In this document: one piece after another, positions 43,486 to 54,450 of the stretch
How positions within the stretch are numbered: position 1 is the stretch's first letter
Layout of the letters: every line of letters begins with the position of its first letter
Assembly: GCA_002778195.1 (NCBI GenBank)
Contig: PCDI01000001.1
Span: forward strand, 4,551,869 to 4,615,868
Source of the DNA: Raffaelea ambrosiae
Lineage: Eukaryota > Ascomycota > Sordariomycetes > Ophiostomatales > Ophiostomataceae
Direction: 5' to 3'
DNA length: 64,000 nt
Program-made: the position numbers and the translations under genes
Notes under the pieces: model-generated
Seen by the model: the letters and a program-made list of their open reading frames with translations, nothing else
Databases searched by the model: none
What the model was told of the DNA's origin: nothing

Positions 43486-45414
43486 ATGTCTTTCTTTGAG
43501 GCGCCTACGTATACACACTTGAGAAAACGGAAACGCTCGAGAACGCCATCCGTGCCACCCCTCCAGGATGCATCGCTAGGGCAGGCCGGCGATGTGGCCA
43601 ACCCGTACAGCCACGGAGAGGACGAGCTCATCGAGCTGGCCCTGGCTGGCCTCTCGCACGACGACCTGTTCCCATCCGAGTACATCCATGACTTCCCTCA
43701 CCGGCCCTTCCCGCCTGACGACGACGACGGGGCAGAAAAGGACAAGAGAGACAGCAATGAAGAGGATGACGGCGACGATGACGACAGTGACAAAAACAAG
43801 AATGAAGCCGTCTACGACTCGGACGACACCGCCAGCACGCGGTCGGGTGCCGGCGTCTTGGGCTATGACAGCGACGGCGCCGGCCTCACCGCAGCAGCGG
43901 CCGCCCTCTCGGCCGCCCAGCGGCGCCAAAAACGTCGCGAGACTAAGCGTCGCCGCAATGCCCTGCGCTTCTACCGCGCCCAGGACCGGCATGTCGGCGT
44001 GCTGGCTGGTCTTGTCGAGCGAGGTCTACAGGAAGCCGAACACGGCACAGCCGGGGCGGGTGGTGGCAACCACCGAATTGGCCTCCGGCGCGCCAAACGA
44101 GCGTTTGCCCTGCTCCTGCGTTCCGATGCCTTTGGTGCGCCCGTCGACCTGCGGCGGAACTACTACTGGGCCATGGGTGCGGAGCTCTTGATGCGGGAGG
44201 GGGAAGACGAGGGAGACGACGCCGAAGACGCCGAAGACGGAGAAGACGGAGAAGACAGCGGCGCGGAGGGGCGAGCGAAGGGGGCCAAGCGGCGATGGGG
44301 CCGTGCCGCCAACCTGCCTGCGGTCCGCGCCTACTACGAAGACCTCATCCAGCAGTACCCGTACAACCGGCTGTGGCCGCGATCGACGAGCGCGCTGACG
44401 TTCTGGCCGGCCTTGGTCGGCACCGAGCTGTACAGCGTCTACACGGAAGAGCGGCATGCTATGGCGCAGATCGAGGAGGACGAGCGGCGCCAGAAGGAGA
44501 ACGGGGACGAAGGCGACGATTCGCTGCTGGAGAAGCAGGAGGGCAACAATCGAGAGGACGACGACGACGGGGATGACGAAGAGGAGGACAATGAAAGCTT
44601 TGAAGAGGAGGATCTCCCTGGGGGGGTCCGCCACGGGGAGGACGACGATGACGACGACGACGACGAGGATGAGGACAGCGGTGGTGACGACAACAGCAGC
44701 AGCAGCAACCGCGCCGCCCGTATCCGCCGCCTGCGATCCTCCGTCCTGCGCAGCCGCCGGGAGGCGGTCCGCACCTCGACCCTGGCCCAGCTGCGCCATC
44801 TGGTCCGCCGCATGGATGCCGTTATGGCCAGCGCGCCGTACAACAGCAGCGCCGAGATGCTGCGTCTGCGCGGCATGCTGGCCCTCTACATGGGCGACCT
44901 GGCCATTGTGACGCCGCCGCGGACGCGCCAGGAAGCGGCAGACGGCGCGCGGGTGCGGTCGGCCGAGCACACGCGCGCACGGCGCTACTTTGGGCGGCTG
45001 GTGGCCGAGGAGGAGAAGAAGACGAAGAAAACCCCGAGCTCCTCCAAGAGCAGCCATGCGGCAGCCGGAACGACAGACACAGTGGTAGACGCGTACCTGG
45101 AGGAGGTGGTGGTCTCGCCAAAGAAAAAGCAGACCAAGAAGAAGAAGAAGACGGTGAAAGCAGGCGAGAGTGGTGCCGACGAAGAAGAACAAGCCGACGA
45201 GGACGGGGACGAGGACGAGGGCGAGGACGAGGAGGTATCAGGGGACAGCAACAACGAAGAGGATGCCGATGATGACGACGGAGAGGAAGATGACAGGAAT
45301 GGCCACAACAATGACAGTGAGGACGATGACGATGACGATGACGACTACAGTTTCCTGTCCCGGCCTGTCTTCACGTCTCGGCCAGTGTTCACATCTCTGC
45401 CCATTCGGAACTGA
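43486..45414 (+). CDS. RNA polymerase I initiation factor, Rrn11-like
   Basis: A single exon from the ATG at 43486 (MSFFEAPTYTHLRKRKRSRT) encodes 642 residues. The core resembles the Rrn11 family of the Pol I core factor: RHVGVLAGLVERGLQEAE, RAKRAFALLLRSDAFGAPVD, LRRNYYWAMGAELLMRE and YYEDLIQQYPYNRLWP, with helical-repeat character. Long acidic runs of Asp/Glu interrupt it (near nt 43710-43810, 44205-44260, 44490-44690) and the C-terminus is a lysine block followed by an acidic tail (nt 45120-45350). Such acidic inserts fit a nucleolar protein. The core factor binds the rDNA core promoter and recruits Pol I. Family assignment rests on the core blocks. It converges on the EED gene with 282 bp between the ends. 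Confidence 0.75.
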   Translation: MSFFEAPTYTHLRKRKRSRTPSVPPLQDASLGQAGDVANPYSHGEDELIELALAGLSHDDLFPSEYIHDFPHRPFPPDDDDGAEKDKRDSNEEDDGDDDDSDKNKNEAVYDSDDTASTRSGAGVLGYDSDGAGLTAAAAALSAAQRRQKRRETKRRRNALRFYRAQDRHVGVLAGLVERGLQEAEHGTAGAGGGNHRIGLRRAKRAFALLLRSDAFGAPVDLRRNYYWAMGAELLMREGEDEGDDAEDAEDGEDGEDSGAEGRAKGAKRRWGRAANLPAVRAYYEDLIQQYPYNRLWPRSTSALTFWPALVGTELYSVYTEERHAMAQIEEDERRQKENGDEGDDSLLEKQEGNNREDDDDGDDEEEDNESFEEEDLPGGVRHGEDDDDDDDDEDEDSGGDDNSSSSNRAARIRRLRSSVLRSRREAVRTSTLAQLRHLVRRMDAVMASAPYNSSAEMLRLRGMLALYMGDLAIVTPPRTRQEAADGARVRSAEHTRARRYFGRLVAEEEKKTKKTPSSSKSSHAAAGTTDTVVDAYLEEVVVSPKKKQTKKKKKTVKAGESGADEEEQADEDGDEDEGEDEEVSGDSNNEEDADDDDGEEDDRNGHNNDSEDDDDDDDDYSFLSRPVFTSRPVFTSLPIRN

Positions 45415-45696
45415 AAGAGGTTATCGCTATCCCATTGTTTCAACATAGCCAAAGGTTGTGGTGTTTGTTCAAAGATATGTCCTCATCGTGTTGCATGGTA
45501 AAAAAGGCAATCAGATATCCACCTAGTTACGATTTTCCGTTCAGAAGATCCTAAAAGAAAGACGATAAGAAAAAAAAAACAGTCAACTTTGCCACAGACG
45601 CCTCTCGCTCGTCAAGTTCTCTCAATCCGTATCTGTCTTCTTGTCCGCGACTCCTCTGCATACGCGTCCCACCTCCCACCTCCCACATCCCACCTC

Positions 45697-46316
45697 CTAC
45701 TCCCCATCCTCAGCCGCATGCCCGGCCTCGCCGTGCGCCCACCGCTGCAGAATCAGCACCCGGCTGTTGCTCCCCACCACCACGCACCACCCGCCCTCGG
45801 GACTCCACGCCACCTGCCGGCCCACCGACGCCAGGCCCTTGGTCGTCTCCGTCTTGTGCGCCTTGAGCAGCGCGTGCGGGTCGCTCAGGTCGTACTTGTG
45901 CTTCCATTCCTCCAGCGTCTCCGTGTTGTAGAATTCGCGGCCGGCTTTTTGAGCACTCGCCGGCGCCAGGGCCGAGGGAGCCAGACCACCACCGGACGCA
46001 AGGGAGGCCGCCGACGCCGGCCGCTGTGTGGTTGTCGAAGTGCTGGTGTCCATCTTGTCCGGGTCGGGCGTGCTGACGCTGGTACGGAGGCCACTACCAA
46101 CCCCGGCACCCGTACCGGTACCGCCGGTACCGGCGCCGCTACCACCATTAGTAGCCGTGCCGACCGGCATCGAGAAAACCGAGTCCCTGTCGCTAGCGAC
46201 GGCGGTGACGCCGTCACCACCACCACCAGCAGCACCTCCTCCTCCTACACCGCGGGCAATGCTGGTCTCGCGCAGCCGGGCAGCGCTGTCGCCGCGGCGG
46301 GGAAGGAACGGGTGGC

Positions 46317-46347
<31 letters not shown>

Positions 46348-48656
46348 GCTGCTGCCGCCGCCGCCAACACCGTTGGTGGCCTGCCGCCGTCGAGGAGCGA
46401 CCAGTCGCAGCCAGGGCGGGCGGGTGACCGTGGGAGGGGCATCGGTCTGGTTCGATGCATCGCCCCCGCTCTTTCCGTGGCCGGTCTCCTGGTTTCGGTA
46501 GATGGCCGTGATGAACTCCTTGTAGGCCGGGAAGCAGGCAAAGTCCCAGAAAAAAATCTTGGCCTGGGCATTGCAAAACGCCAGCGTCGGGTGGTGGCCG
46601 GCCACGTGGAACAGCCCAAAGCGCATGAAAAACTGCGGCCCACAGCCGGGCGTGTGCAGCTGGATGAGGCGCGTGTACTGGGGCTGGGTGGAGGAGGTGA
46701 CCGCCGCTGCCGCCGCCGCCGCCGCCGCCGCTGTAGAGCCGGTGGCCGGCAGGGCGGTGCCAAAGGCGGAGAACGCAGACCGTGTCAGTTTCGAGGTATC
46801 ATGGTTGGAGGGCGCCTGTTCTGGTGTGGGCGGCTCATCGTCCGAGCTGAAGCCCTCGATGCGCCACAAGACGATGACATCTTCGTGGCAGGCGCGGGAG
46901 AGAATCAAATCCCCATAAAAGGCCACACTTGCCTTGCGGTCAGTGACAAAAGATATAATATTTCAGGGCACGGGAGGGAGAGGATGGGAGAGCAGAGGTA
47001 CCAGTCGATCAACCCGGTATGGATTTCCGAGGTCGAAAAGTGCGGGTATTGCACAACGTAAGGAGTGTCTATGTGTTCTTGGGGGAAATCTGGCACCACC
47101 CACTGTGGGAAGAAGTATTAACAGGTGTGCTGCTTTTCTGGCCAAGTATTGTCAAGGAGTGTGGCCCGGGATCATGGCCAAGAGCATGGACAAGAGCATG
47201 GGAAAGGACATGATCAAGGAATACGGTCCGTACAAGGTTGATCACTTGGTCGTGACCTGCCGAGAGCACATAGCGGCCCGAGTCATGGAAGGACTGGCAA
47301 GTAGTCCGGTCAGTATGGCCCGTGTTTTCAAAGTGGCTGATACCAAGATGCAGAAGAGCACGTACCACGCTCAGCAAGTTCCAAGAGTGGCCCTCGCCCG
47401 CAAGGAGGCATAGACACGGCTGCCGCTTGTGTACGGGGTCCAAGCTCCATATCCGCACGGTCGTGTCGTCGGACGCCGAGGCAATGATATACCGGTTGGC
47501 GGGCGAGGTGGCCAGGTCGTTGATTTCCTGAGATTTGTCAACCTGTGTCCTTGGTGATGTTGGGAACATGTATCTGGTGCTGGACTTACTCCTCCATGGC
47601 CAACAAACGACTGCAGATCCAGTTAATAAGGCACTCTTCACCCACGCACCAAGCTCTGCTTGAAAGCACAATAACGTACAGCTACCGCCTTGCCATCGCG
47701 GGCACGGTATATCTTGACCTTGGAGTCGCGTCCGCCTACACAGAGCAGGGCTTGCTGCGTCTCAGGATCCTGGGTCCAGGTGCACGAGCAGTTCAATGCG
47801 CCCGGCTGGAAGGCGGTGGTGGACGAGTGTCAGCTTTTTTGTCTCGCTGCAGTCCAGGGCTGTCTGGAGCATGGTTGAAAACCTACGTCGTCATCCCTGA
47901 TGACCTGGATCACCTCACAGGGATTGGTGTCCTTGTCTTTTGTCTGGCTGAGTCGACATATGAAGATCTGCGCAGGACGCCCCCCTCAAACCACGCATGA
48001 GAAAGGCTTCGTCAGCGAAACTGAGGACCAAAAGAAACCGCCGATCCTGCCTCTGCCTCTGCGCATTTGCCGCGCGTCAACAGCAAATTTTGAGGGGGGG
48101 GGGATGAAACATACAATTCGCTTGCTCACCGCCGCAAAGACGGGATTGCTGCCGACAGGGCTGTACGGATAGAACTTGACATCGAAGAAGTCTGCCCTTG
48201 ATTTCAGTAAAAAAGAAAGGAAGAAAGAGACAATCAACGGCCGCAAAAGGCTCTACAGTCATGAAAACCTATGCATACCCGTGTCTGGACCAACATCGTC
48301 AGAGTACCGATGGTCGTCCTACAAAACACACGACACATTTGCCGGTTCAGCCTTTCGTGATCCACTTTCATGGGCTAATTTGTTGTTCGGCGAGCGAGCC
48401 AAGCCAAGTGTCCCAGCAGCCTGGGCCTTCTCGTCGTGCATACCTCAAAGCTCAGGGAGTAGCGCAGCTTGGGTAGCTCCCACTCCAGTGGTACCGCCGA
48501 GGGCGGCATACTCTCTCTCTCTCTTTCTCTCTCTCGCTTCGTTGGTGCGGCGGACTGTCCGTCAGGGGGGGGAGAGGGGAGGGGAAGCCGGGGNTTCCAC
48601 TCGGCATTGAGAACTGGTATCGGGAGAATCTTGGTTAGCAAGCTACGGTGCGTGTG
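45697..48656 (-). CDS. eed: Polycomb PRC2 subunit EED (WD40)
   Basis: A multi-exon WD40 gene encoding the EED/ESC subunit of PRC2, which binds trimethylated H3K27 and stimulates the methyltransferase. Exons in phase: 48656-48444 (WELPKLRYSLSFE), 48318-48279, 48191-48115 (TDFFDVKFYPYSPVGSNPVF), 47967-47887 (CRLSQTKDKDTNPCEVIQVI), 47805-47686 (CVGGRDSKVKIYRARDGK), 47542-47366 (EINDLATSPANRYIIASASD, RIWSLDP), then SFHDSGRYVLSAGHDQVINL, IDTPYVVQYPHFSTSEIHTG and the last exon ending at 45697 (GDLILSRACHEDVIVLWRI). The last exon holds an insert of about 150 low-complexity residues with a run of Asn and Ala/Gly stretches between WD blades. The first coding exon is not resolved; a CAG acceptor near 48860 and a Pro-rich frame near 49010-49190 suggest it lies upstream. 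One undetermined base (48594) sits in the first recognised exon. Confidence 0.85.
46318..46347 (-). repeat. GTT/AAC triplet repeat coding polyasparagine
   Basis: About ten copies of the triplet encode a run of ten Asn residues within the EED insert. Expected to vary in length. Confidence 0.9.
46701..46733 (-). repeat. GCC triplet repeat coding polyalanine
   Basis: About ten GCC/GGC triplets (read as alanine codons on the minus strand) encode a polyalanine run inside EED. Confidence 0.85.
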
Positions 48657-50041
48657 CTTGGGAGAATAAACAATAAAAAAGAAAAGGGGGGGGGGGGGAT
48701 AATTCGACCGAGTAAGATACGAAGTATCTAGGTAGACCGCACAGCCATGGAAGACGGACCGCAATTCCAGGAGAGAATCAGAGCGAGAGACAAGGCCAGC
48801 CTAGCATTGGCAAACGTCATTGGCCATACGGTGCACTCGTCTTCTCAAATTTGTCTGTAACAGAAAAAGGGGGAATTGGCGCGGAGCCAAACGGAGATGC
48901 AGAATGTGACGGCAAACGGAGGAGTGCAGAAAACGGAGAGGGTGGGGAGACCGGAACGGGGAGGCCGGAGCCGTTGTTTTTTCTAATAATTTAATGTATT
49001 TATTTTTAATTGCTTGCTTGGTTGCTTGACTTTTTTGGGGCGCTTGGTGTTTGAAGAGTGGGCTGGTGGGGCCAGGCGCGTTTGTTCGAGGAAGGAGCGG
49101 CCGACGCGCCTGGGGCCTGGGGGCTCTTTGGAGGGGCCAAGGAGAGGCCAGAGCTCTGAGCCAAGCCATGGTTGCAGGGTGCACGGTACACCGTAAGTCA
49201 AAAAGAGACGGGGAAAGAGCCAGAAATAACAAAACAGCCTCAAAAACAAGGGACGAAGAGCACTCCCCAAGTGCAAAAAACAAGAGCAAAACAATTCCCC
49301 CCCATTCGCCCCCCCAAAAAAACTTGGCCAAAGCTCCTCCTGTTGCCCCAGGCCAATCATGACGCTATTGTGCGCTCCAATGCACGTCCCACACCTTGCC
49401 CAATCCCATGCAGAGTGCGCATGTCCCCAGGCGCGAAGAATCACACCCACATCACACAAGGAGTAATAGTTACGAGCTACGAAGCAAAAGTAACAACAAC
49501 TAGTTACAATCTACAACCTAATACAACAAGCACTGCCCCAAATCCCACCTTTTATTTTTTTGCTTTTCATGGATGGGATGGGGCGGCCGGATTTCCGAGC
49601 ATTCCCATGCTGTCTCCATCCGGCTTTTCGAAACAACAAGATCATATTGCTATGATAAATGGACATGTCCACTTGAGAAGAGGGTCCAGTTATTATTCCC
49701 ATTGATGGTACGTAGTAGGTAAGACTTCTTCCCCCGGTGCAATACGACACCCAGTGACCCGGTTCTTTTCAGCTTCTATTATTTGACGTGATATTGGTCA
49801 AGTCGATCTTCGCATTTAAAAAAAAAAAAAAAACAAGAGAAGAGAAGAAAACAGTCCACAGTATCAGGGAACTTTATCATGTACGGGTACGTCCCAGAAT
49901 CCCAGAATCCCAGCAGAATGAAGCATCCTGGTCGACACACTTGTCCGGCACATAGCCGACATTTGGTAATGACAGCCATGGAGGGGCAACGGCAAAGGGC
50001 AACGGCAAAGCCGTTGAACCTAGCGCAGTGTGTTGTGCTAT

Positions 50042-50092
50042 GTGCATGTGTGCATGCGAGGATGTGTGTGTGTGAGTGAGTGTGTGTATGTC
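50042..50092 (+). repeat. TG-rich microsatellite
   Basis: Alternating TG units with scattered CA and GA interruptions over about 50 bases. Confidence 0.8.
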
Positions 50093-51620
50093 GAGCCTTT
50101 CAGATGCCAGTTCTGTAGAATGTGTTATTCTCTCCCTGCCCGGTCTGGCCGACTGGCAGAGCCTAAAGCGGAAGTGATGAGGGGTTTGGGCTTGATAACG
50201 AACACAGAACAAGAAACTGCTGTAGACGGGCCAGACGAGATCAGAGGCAAAAGTGTTCGCTACTACGTAAGAGTACGCAACCGTGCAGGCGACTCGGAGA
50301 CAGGTTTAGGGGACCATAAGCCGCCGGATCACCCCCCCCCTGGCGGTGAAGGCAGAGCGGCAGACGCAAGGGAAAAGGCAGGAAAACCAAGAAAGCCTCG
50401 AGACTCAACCCCAAACTGCGTGCGTGTCCCTTTCAACCCACTCACACTCACATTCACACACAACTCGAACAGACTCATCCCCCTGCTCCAGTGTACCGTG
50501 TGTTATGCCGCCTACATCCTCCATCCCACCACCACCCACCGGTTCTTGCAGCCGTTATCCTCTTTGTGCAGAAGGTATGTGGGGCATATGTGAGTGACTG
50601 AGAATGTGTGTGTCGCTTCATGTGTGGTTGGGAGGGGGGTGTGCTCCTTGACTGGTGATGACGGCAGGCAAAGCTTCCTGGGGACAGGGGTTCATAACAG
50701 CCCGGACCGAGAGAGAAGCCCTTCCCTCTTCTCCCTGGTTCGCGAGGCTTGTATTGTTGTTAGGCTAGCGCTTGCCTGGGGGGCTTCTGTACTACGAGTG
50801 CGCATGTACTCGTACATACGAGCAGTAATACGAGAACATCGAGAAGAGGGCATGATGCAGCCGTCGTCAAAGTAGAGGTACTTTGCTACGCGCATCAAAT
50901 ATCGCGATACAGATGTATGCAGGATTGCATGTAGAAAAAAGACTTTGTCAAAAGAAAAATTGTCTTGTTTGCGGGAAACGCAACGTCCAAACTCAAATGT
51001 TGAAACCACACGACACCTGGCGGAAATGAGCACCACACCGTGGTCTTCCCAGAGTCTGGAGCATGGGCTTGTTGGACTAGCCAGCCCTGGGGCAATTGGA
51101 GGGGAGCTTTTCAAAGTGTGGTGGGGCGGCGCTCATCCCGGGAAGTGCTACTATGTAATTTCTACCATGTATGAGGGAGAGGGGGGTGGTACAGAGTGTG
51201 AGTACGATATGTACGAGTCCCTGTTCACTTCGTCTTCGCGGTACGTCGCCGCAGTATGAAGCTGTACAAGCAAGAGACTCAACATAACTCCTGCTTAACA
51301 TGTACATGTGTGTGCTTGGATTTCATCATCAGTTTGGCAACGTGATGGGGGCAAAGGAACAGGGGCTGCAGTTGGCGACGAGGACCAACCATTGCGTAGT
51401 TCGTGGGCGTTGACCACATTGGCTTCACTGGCGAGGCAATATTCCTCATCCATTCCAAGGGCGCCGCCTCAATTGGTGCCGCGCTGGTGTGCTGCAATGG
51501 CACGCCAACAGGCTCCTCCTGTGACATTTACAAAAGGAGCGGGTGATGTTTGCAGACCTACATAGTACTGCTTCACATAGTAAGATAATACACACTATGT
51601 ATGTACGCAGGCAACGCCCG

Positions 51621-51652
51621 CACACACAAACACACACACACGCACACACACC
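51621..51652 (+). repeat. CA microsatellite
   Basis: About 16 CA units with two single-base interruptions. Confidence 0.85.
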
Positions 51653-54290
51653 TTGGGATGCATTGCATGTAAGGACATGCACTTGCTTCCTTTTCTGGCA
51701 CCCCTCGCCTGGATATAAGCGGCCAGAACAAGCCCCTTAGATGCCGAGGTTGCCCTGGTTTTTGGTCTGGTTTTGCCTGGTCTTGTCTTGTTTTGGTCGG
51801 ACTGCTGGTCTGAGCTGGTGGTCTCGTCTGGTCCCGGCTCTCCGTTCCCATCACACTGGTCTGTGTCTTGGGTCTGTTGGGAATGGTGGATGATCGCCAT
51901 TCTTTTTAGACCCTGTCCGTCGGGTTTGGGTCCTTGGCGTCGCCGGCGGCGGCGTCGGCGAGGGGTACGATGCAATGCTTGTTGGTCACAGCTCGAGTGA
52001 GCAGACAGGGCTCTTGTGCTTGGCTGTGGCGGTGGTTTTACCCCTCCATGTGCCATAGCTTTCCTCCTCTTTGTCGTTCTCTCTCTCTTTCTCTCTTTTA
52101 ATTTTTATTTATCAATTTTCAATTTTTGGCTTGTTTCTTTCGAGCCCCGTCATTCCCTGCTTTTTCTATCTCTTGGCTTGCTTGTCCGTCGTCTTCACCG
52201 TAATGTTGGATTTGCTTTTTTTTTTTCCGGGTCCTTGATACGACTGGTCGTCGTTCCAAAGATGATACCTTTCTGAGCGCCCATTGATAGTTGCTCAGCC
52301 CGGTATGGCCGCGTCCTCGATTAGGAGCTCTCAACCGAGCGAAACGACTTTGAGCTATGTGTGGCTAGCCGTGGTCCTAGAAGCCTAAGGCTGTGAGAAC
52401 GGCTTGGCTTAGGACGGCTTGGCTTTTTTTTCTTTTCTTTCTTTGTCGGTTGCGGATCCGCCGTTTAATACCCTGATGCAAAGAGCTCCACCACGTCCCC
52501 CACGTCTTGCTCTACTCCTAATATGCTATGCACCCTAATAATACCCGCCCGCCTTTGTGCACGGTGTGCACACAAAGTACAGTATATCAGACACCAGTTC
52601 ACAAGCAACACGAAATGCAATGGACTTTTGCCTTTTGCAAGCGTGTGTGGGTGCGAGTGTGCGTTGTGTAGTATGTGTGCTGTATGTGTGTGCTCTCCTT
52701 TTTTTCTTGTGTAGTCCTGCATGTGTTGTGTATTTATTCGTCCTGCGTGTCCTGTGTTTCCATGTCCTGGGCAGCTGAAACACCATCGCTGAGCATTGGC
52801 TACACAGGTCAGTAGCGAGAAGAAAGGAGGATCAGAAAAAAAAAGAAAAAAAAATCCAGATAACGAGATACGAGTACTATGTACACACACAGAGGAAGAT
52901 GTCTCTCGCCCGAGTGCGTTTTGCGAGGTCATTGCAACGTCGGCTTTGAAACACAATCCGAGAAAGCAGAGAAACCAAGCTGAGAGGAGCTGTTGCCACA
53001 CCGGTCACCTGGTGACAGTGCCAGACTCGTCATCAAGAAACAGAAGACACGGACGTACAGGGCAAGTATGATACCTTGACGGCGGCAAGATACCATGGCT
53101 GAAAGATACGTCAAGGGGTACTTTGGAAGTGTTGGAAGTTCCAACCCTCGTATGCCGTATTGAGAGCTAGTGGTTCGGCTCTTGCTCAGCATCCGAACAT
53201 GTGTGTGCGAGTACACCGTAAGGTGGTATTTCTAGACATCTGTGTTGACCGGAAGTGCCAGCAACCCGGGAGCTCCAGCAAGCAACCGGGGGGTGGTTAG
53301 GGTCTGAAAATGGAAACACATAGTTACGAGTAGGGACATGAACATGAACGTCAACAAGGACATGGATATGAGAAACATGGATAAGGGTAGGTAGGAGCAA
53401 ATGGGATGCTACGTGCTATGTGCCGCGGCTTGGAGGGAGGGAGCTTTGAACACGGGCAGGACGAAGCACACTTTGGCCTGGCGACCCCGGTGCCCTTGCC
53501 TGCTCTGAATTACTACTTTGTAACTTACTTGCCCGTGCCTGCCCTTCATTTCCAGGGCACAGCTGTTGTTTTGGTGGTCGTTTTGGCGCTGGAGCTGAGA
53601 AAGTTGGGGACAAATGGGGCTTGGTGCGCGGATGTGACAACGGAGCACACGCTAAGGGGGTGCCGGGGGCTGCCAAAGGCCATAGCCGTTATGCATCCAC
53701 CTCGGCGTAGCCGACGCTTTCCATGCAACTTTACTACTTTCGCTTTCGTTCGCCTATCCCGCCCACACGGACGGACTGCAGATCATTAGTAGGGCGCAAA
53801 AGATAAAACAGAAAAACAGAAAAACATTAAAAGGTAGTGAGGAACAGTAAAAAGATGCTGCTGTAGGCAGATGTTATGGCAGGCTCTGTTGTGTTGGGTG
53901 TAAAGTTTGGGAGAATGGTGGTGGTTTTTTTTTTTTCGGGGTGGATTGGTCTGGCGTTGTACTCGTAGTGGCTGTACGAGCTATGGCAGTGGCTATTAAT
54001 ACTGTCGTGTCTTTGTATCAGACCGGTATTAATACGCAGCTGTCTTACTACGAGAACACGCCCCCCTGTAGATACCAAGCTGAGGATTGCGGACACTGGC
54101 CACGCAGTATTATTAAGATTTGTATGGGGAATGGGTGGCCATGGGGAGCCATGCTGGGCGGGGCCCTCTGCACTAAAACATACAAAACCGGCACTCTTCA
54201 GGGCACTAGTGTGTTACCAGTTGGAAATTGTTGTCCAGGAGTTATCGGCGACTTGGCTGGTCTCGCTTGTTTGCTGGCCCGGCTTGTCTA

Positions 54291-54321
<31 letters not shown>
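54291..54321 (+). repeat. TGGC tetranucleotide microsatellite
   Basis: Between seven and eight uninterrupted copies of TGGC, followed by degenerate copies up to about 54338. Confidence 0.9.
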
Positions 54322-54450
54322 ATGGCTCTGGCTGGCTTGTCTTGTCTAAGCGGTTCAATCGGACTGTATACCACGAGTACTCGTGAGGTATCTACGTGAT
54401 GATACCTGTTAAAATGGCAGACACCTTGTCGGGAAGGTGCCCCCCCTTCC

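Larger units (their letters stand above)
48657..54450. other. Gene-poor stretch with microsatellites
   Basis: About 5.8 kb without a recognisable protein gene. The first 0.5 kb probably contains the 5' exon of EED. The rest has A-rich, GT-rich and CA-rich segments, short frames with no domain, and no transposon ends, tRNA arms or CRISPR-like spacing that I could find. A non-coding transcript cannot be excluded. Confidence 0.5.

Noticed and set aside
47887..47967. Suspected frameshift in an EED exon at an A homopolymer
   Set aside because: A careful recount shows four A bases (minus strand) and an 81-base exon that keeps the frame.
49010..49190. Pro/Ser-rich minus-strand frame as first exon of EED
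   Set aside because: It could be the disordered N-terminus, but no ATG plus phase-consistent splice path to 48656 could be fixed, so it is only mentioned as a possibility in the EED entry.
53406..53789. Plus-strand open frame of 127 codons
   Set aside because: No conserved motif, and it lies among repeats. Could be translated, but nothing in the sequence supports it.
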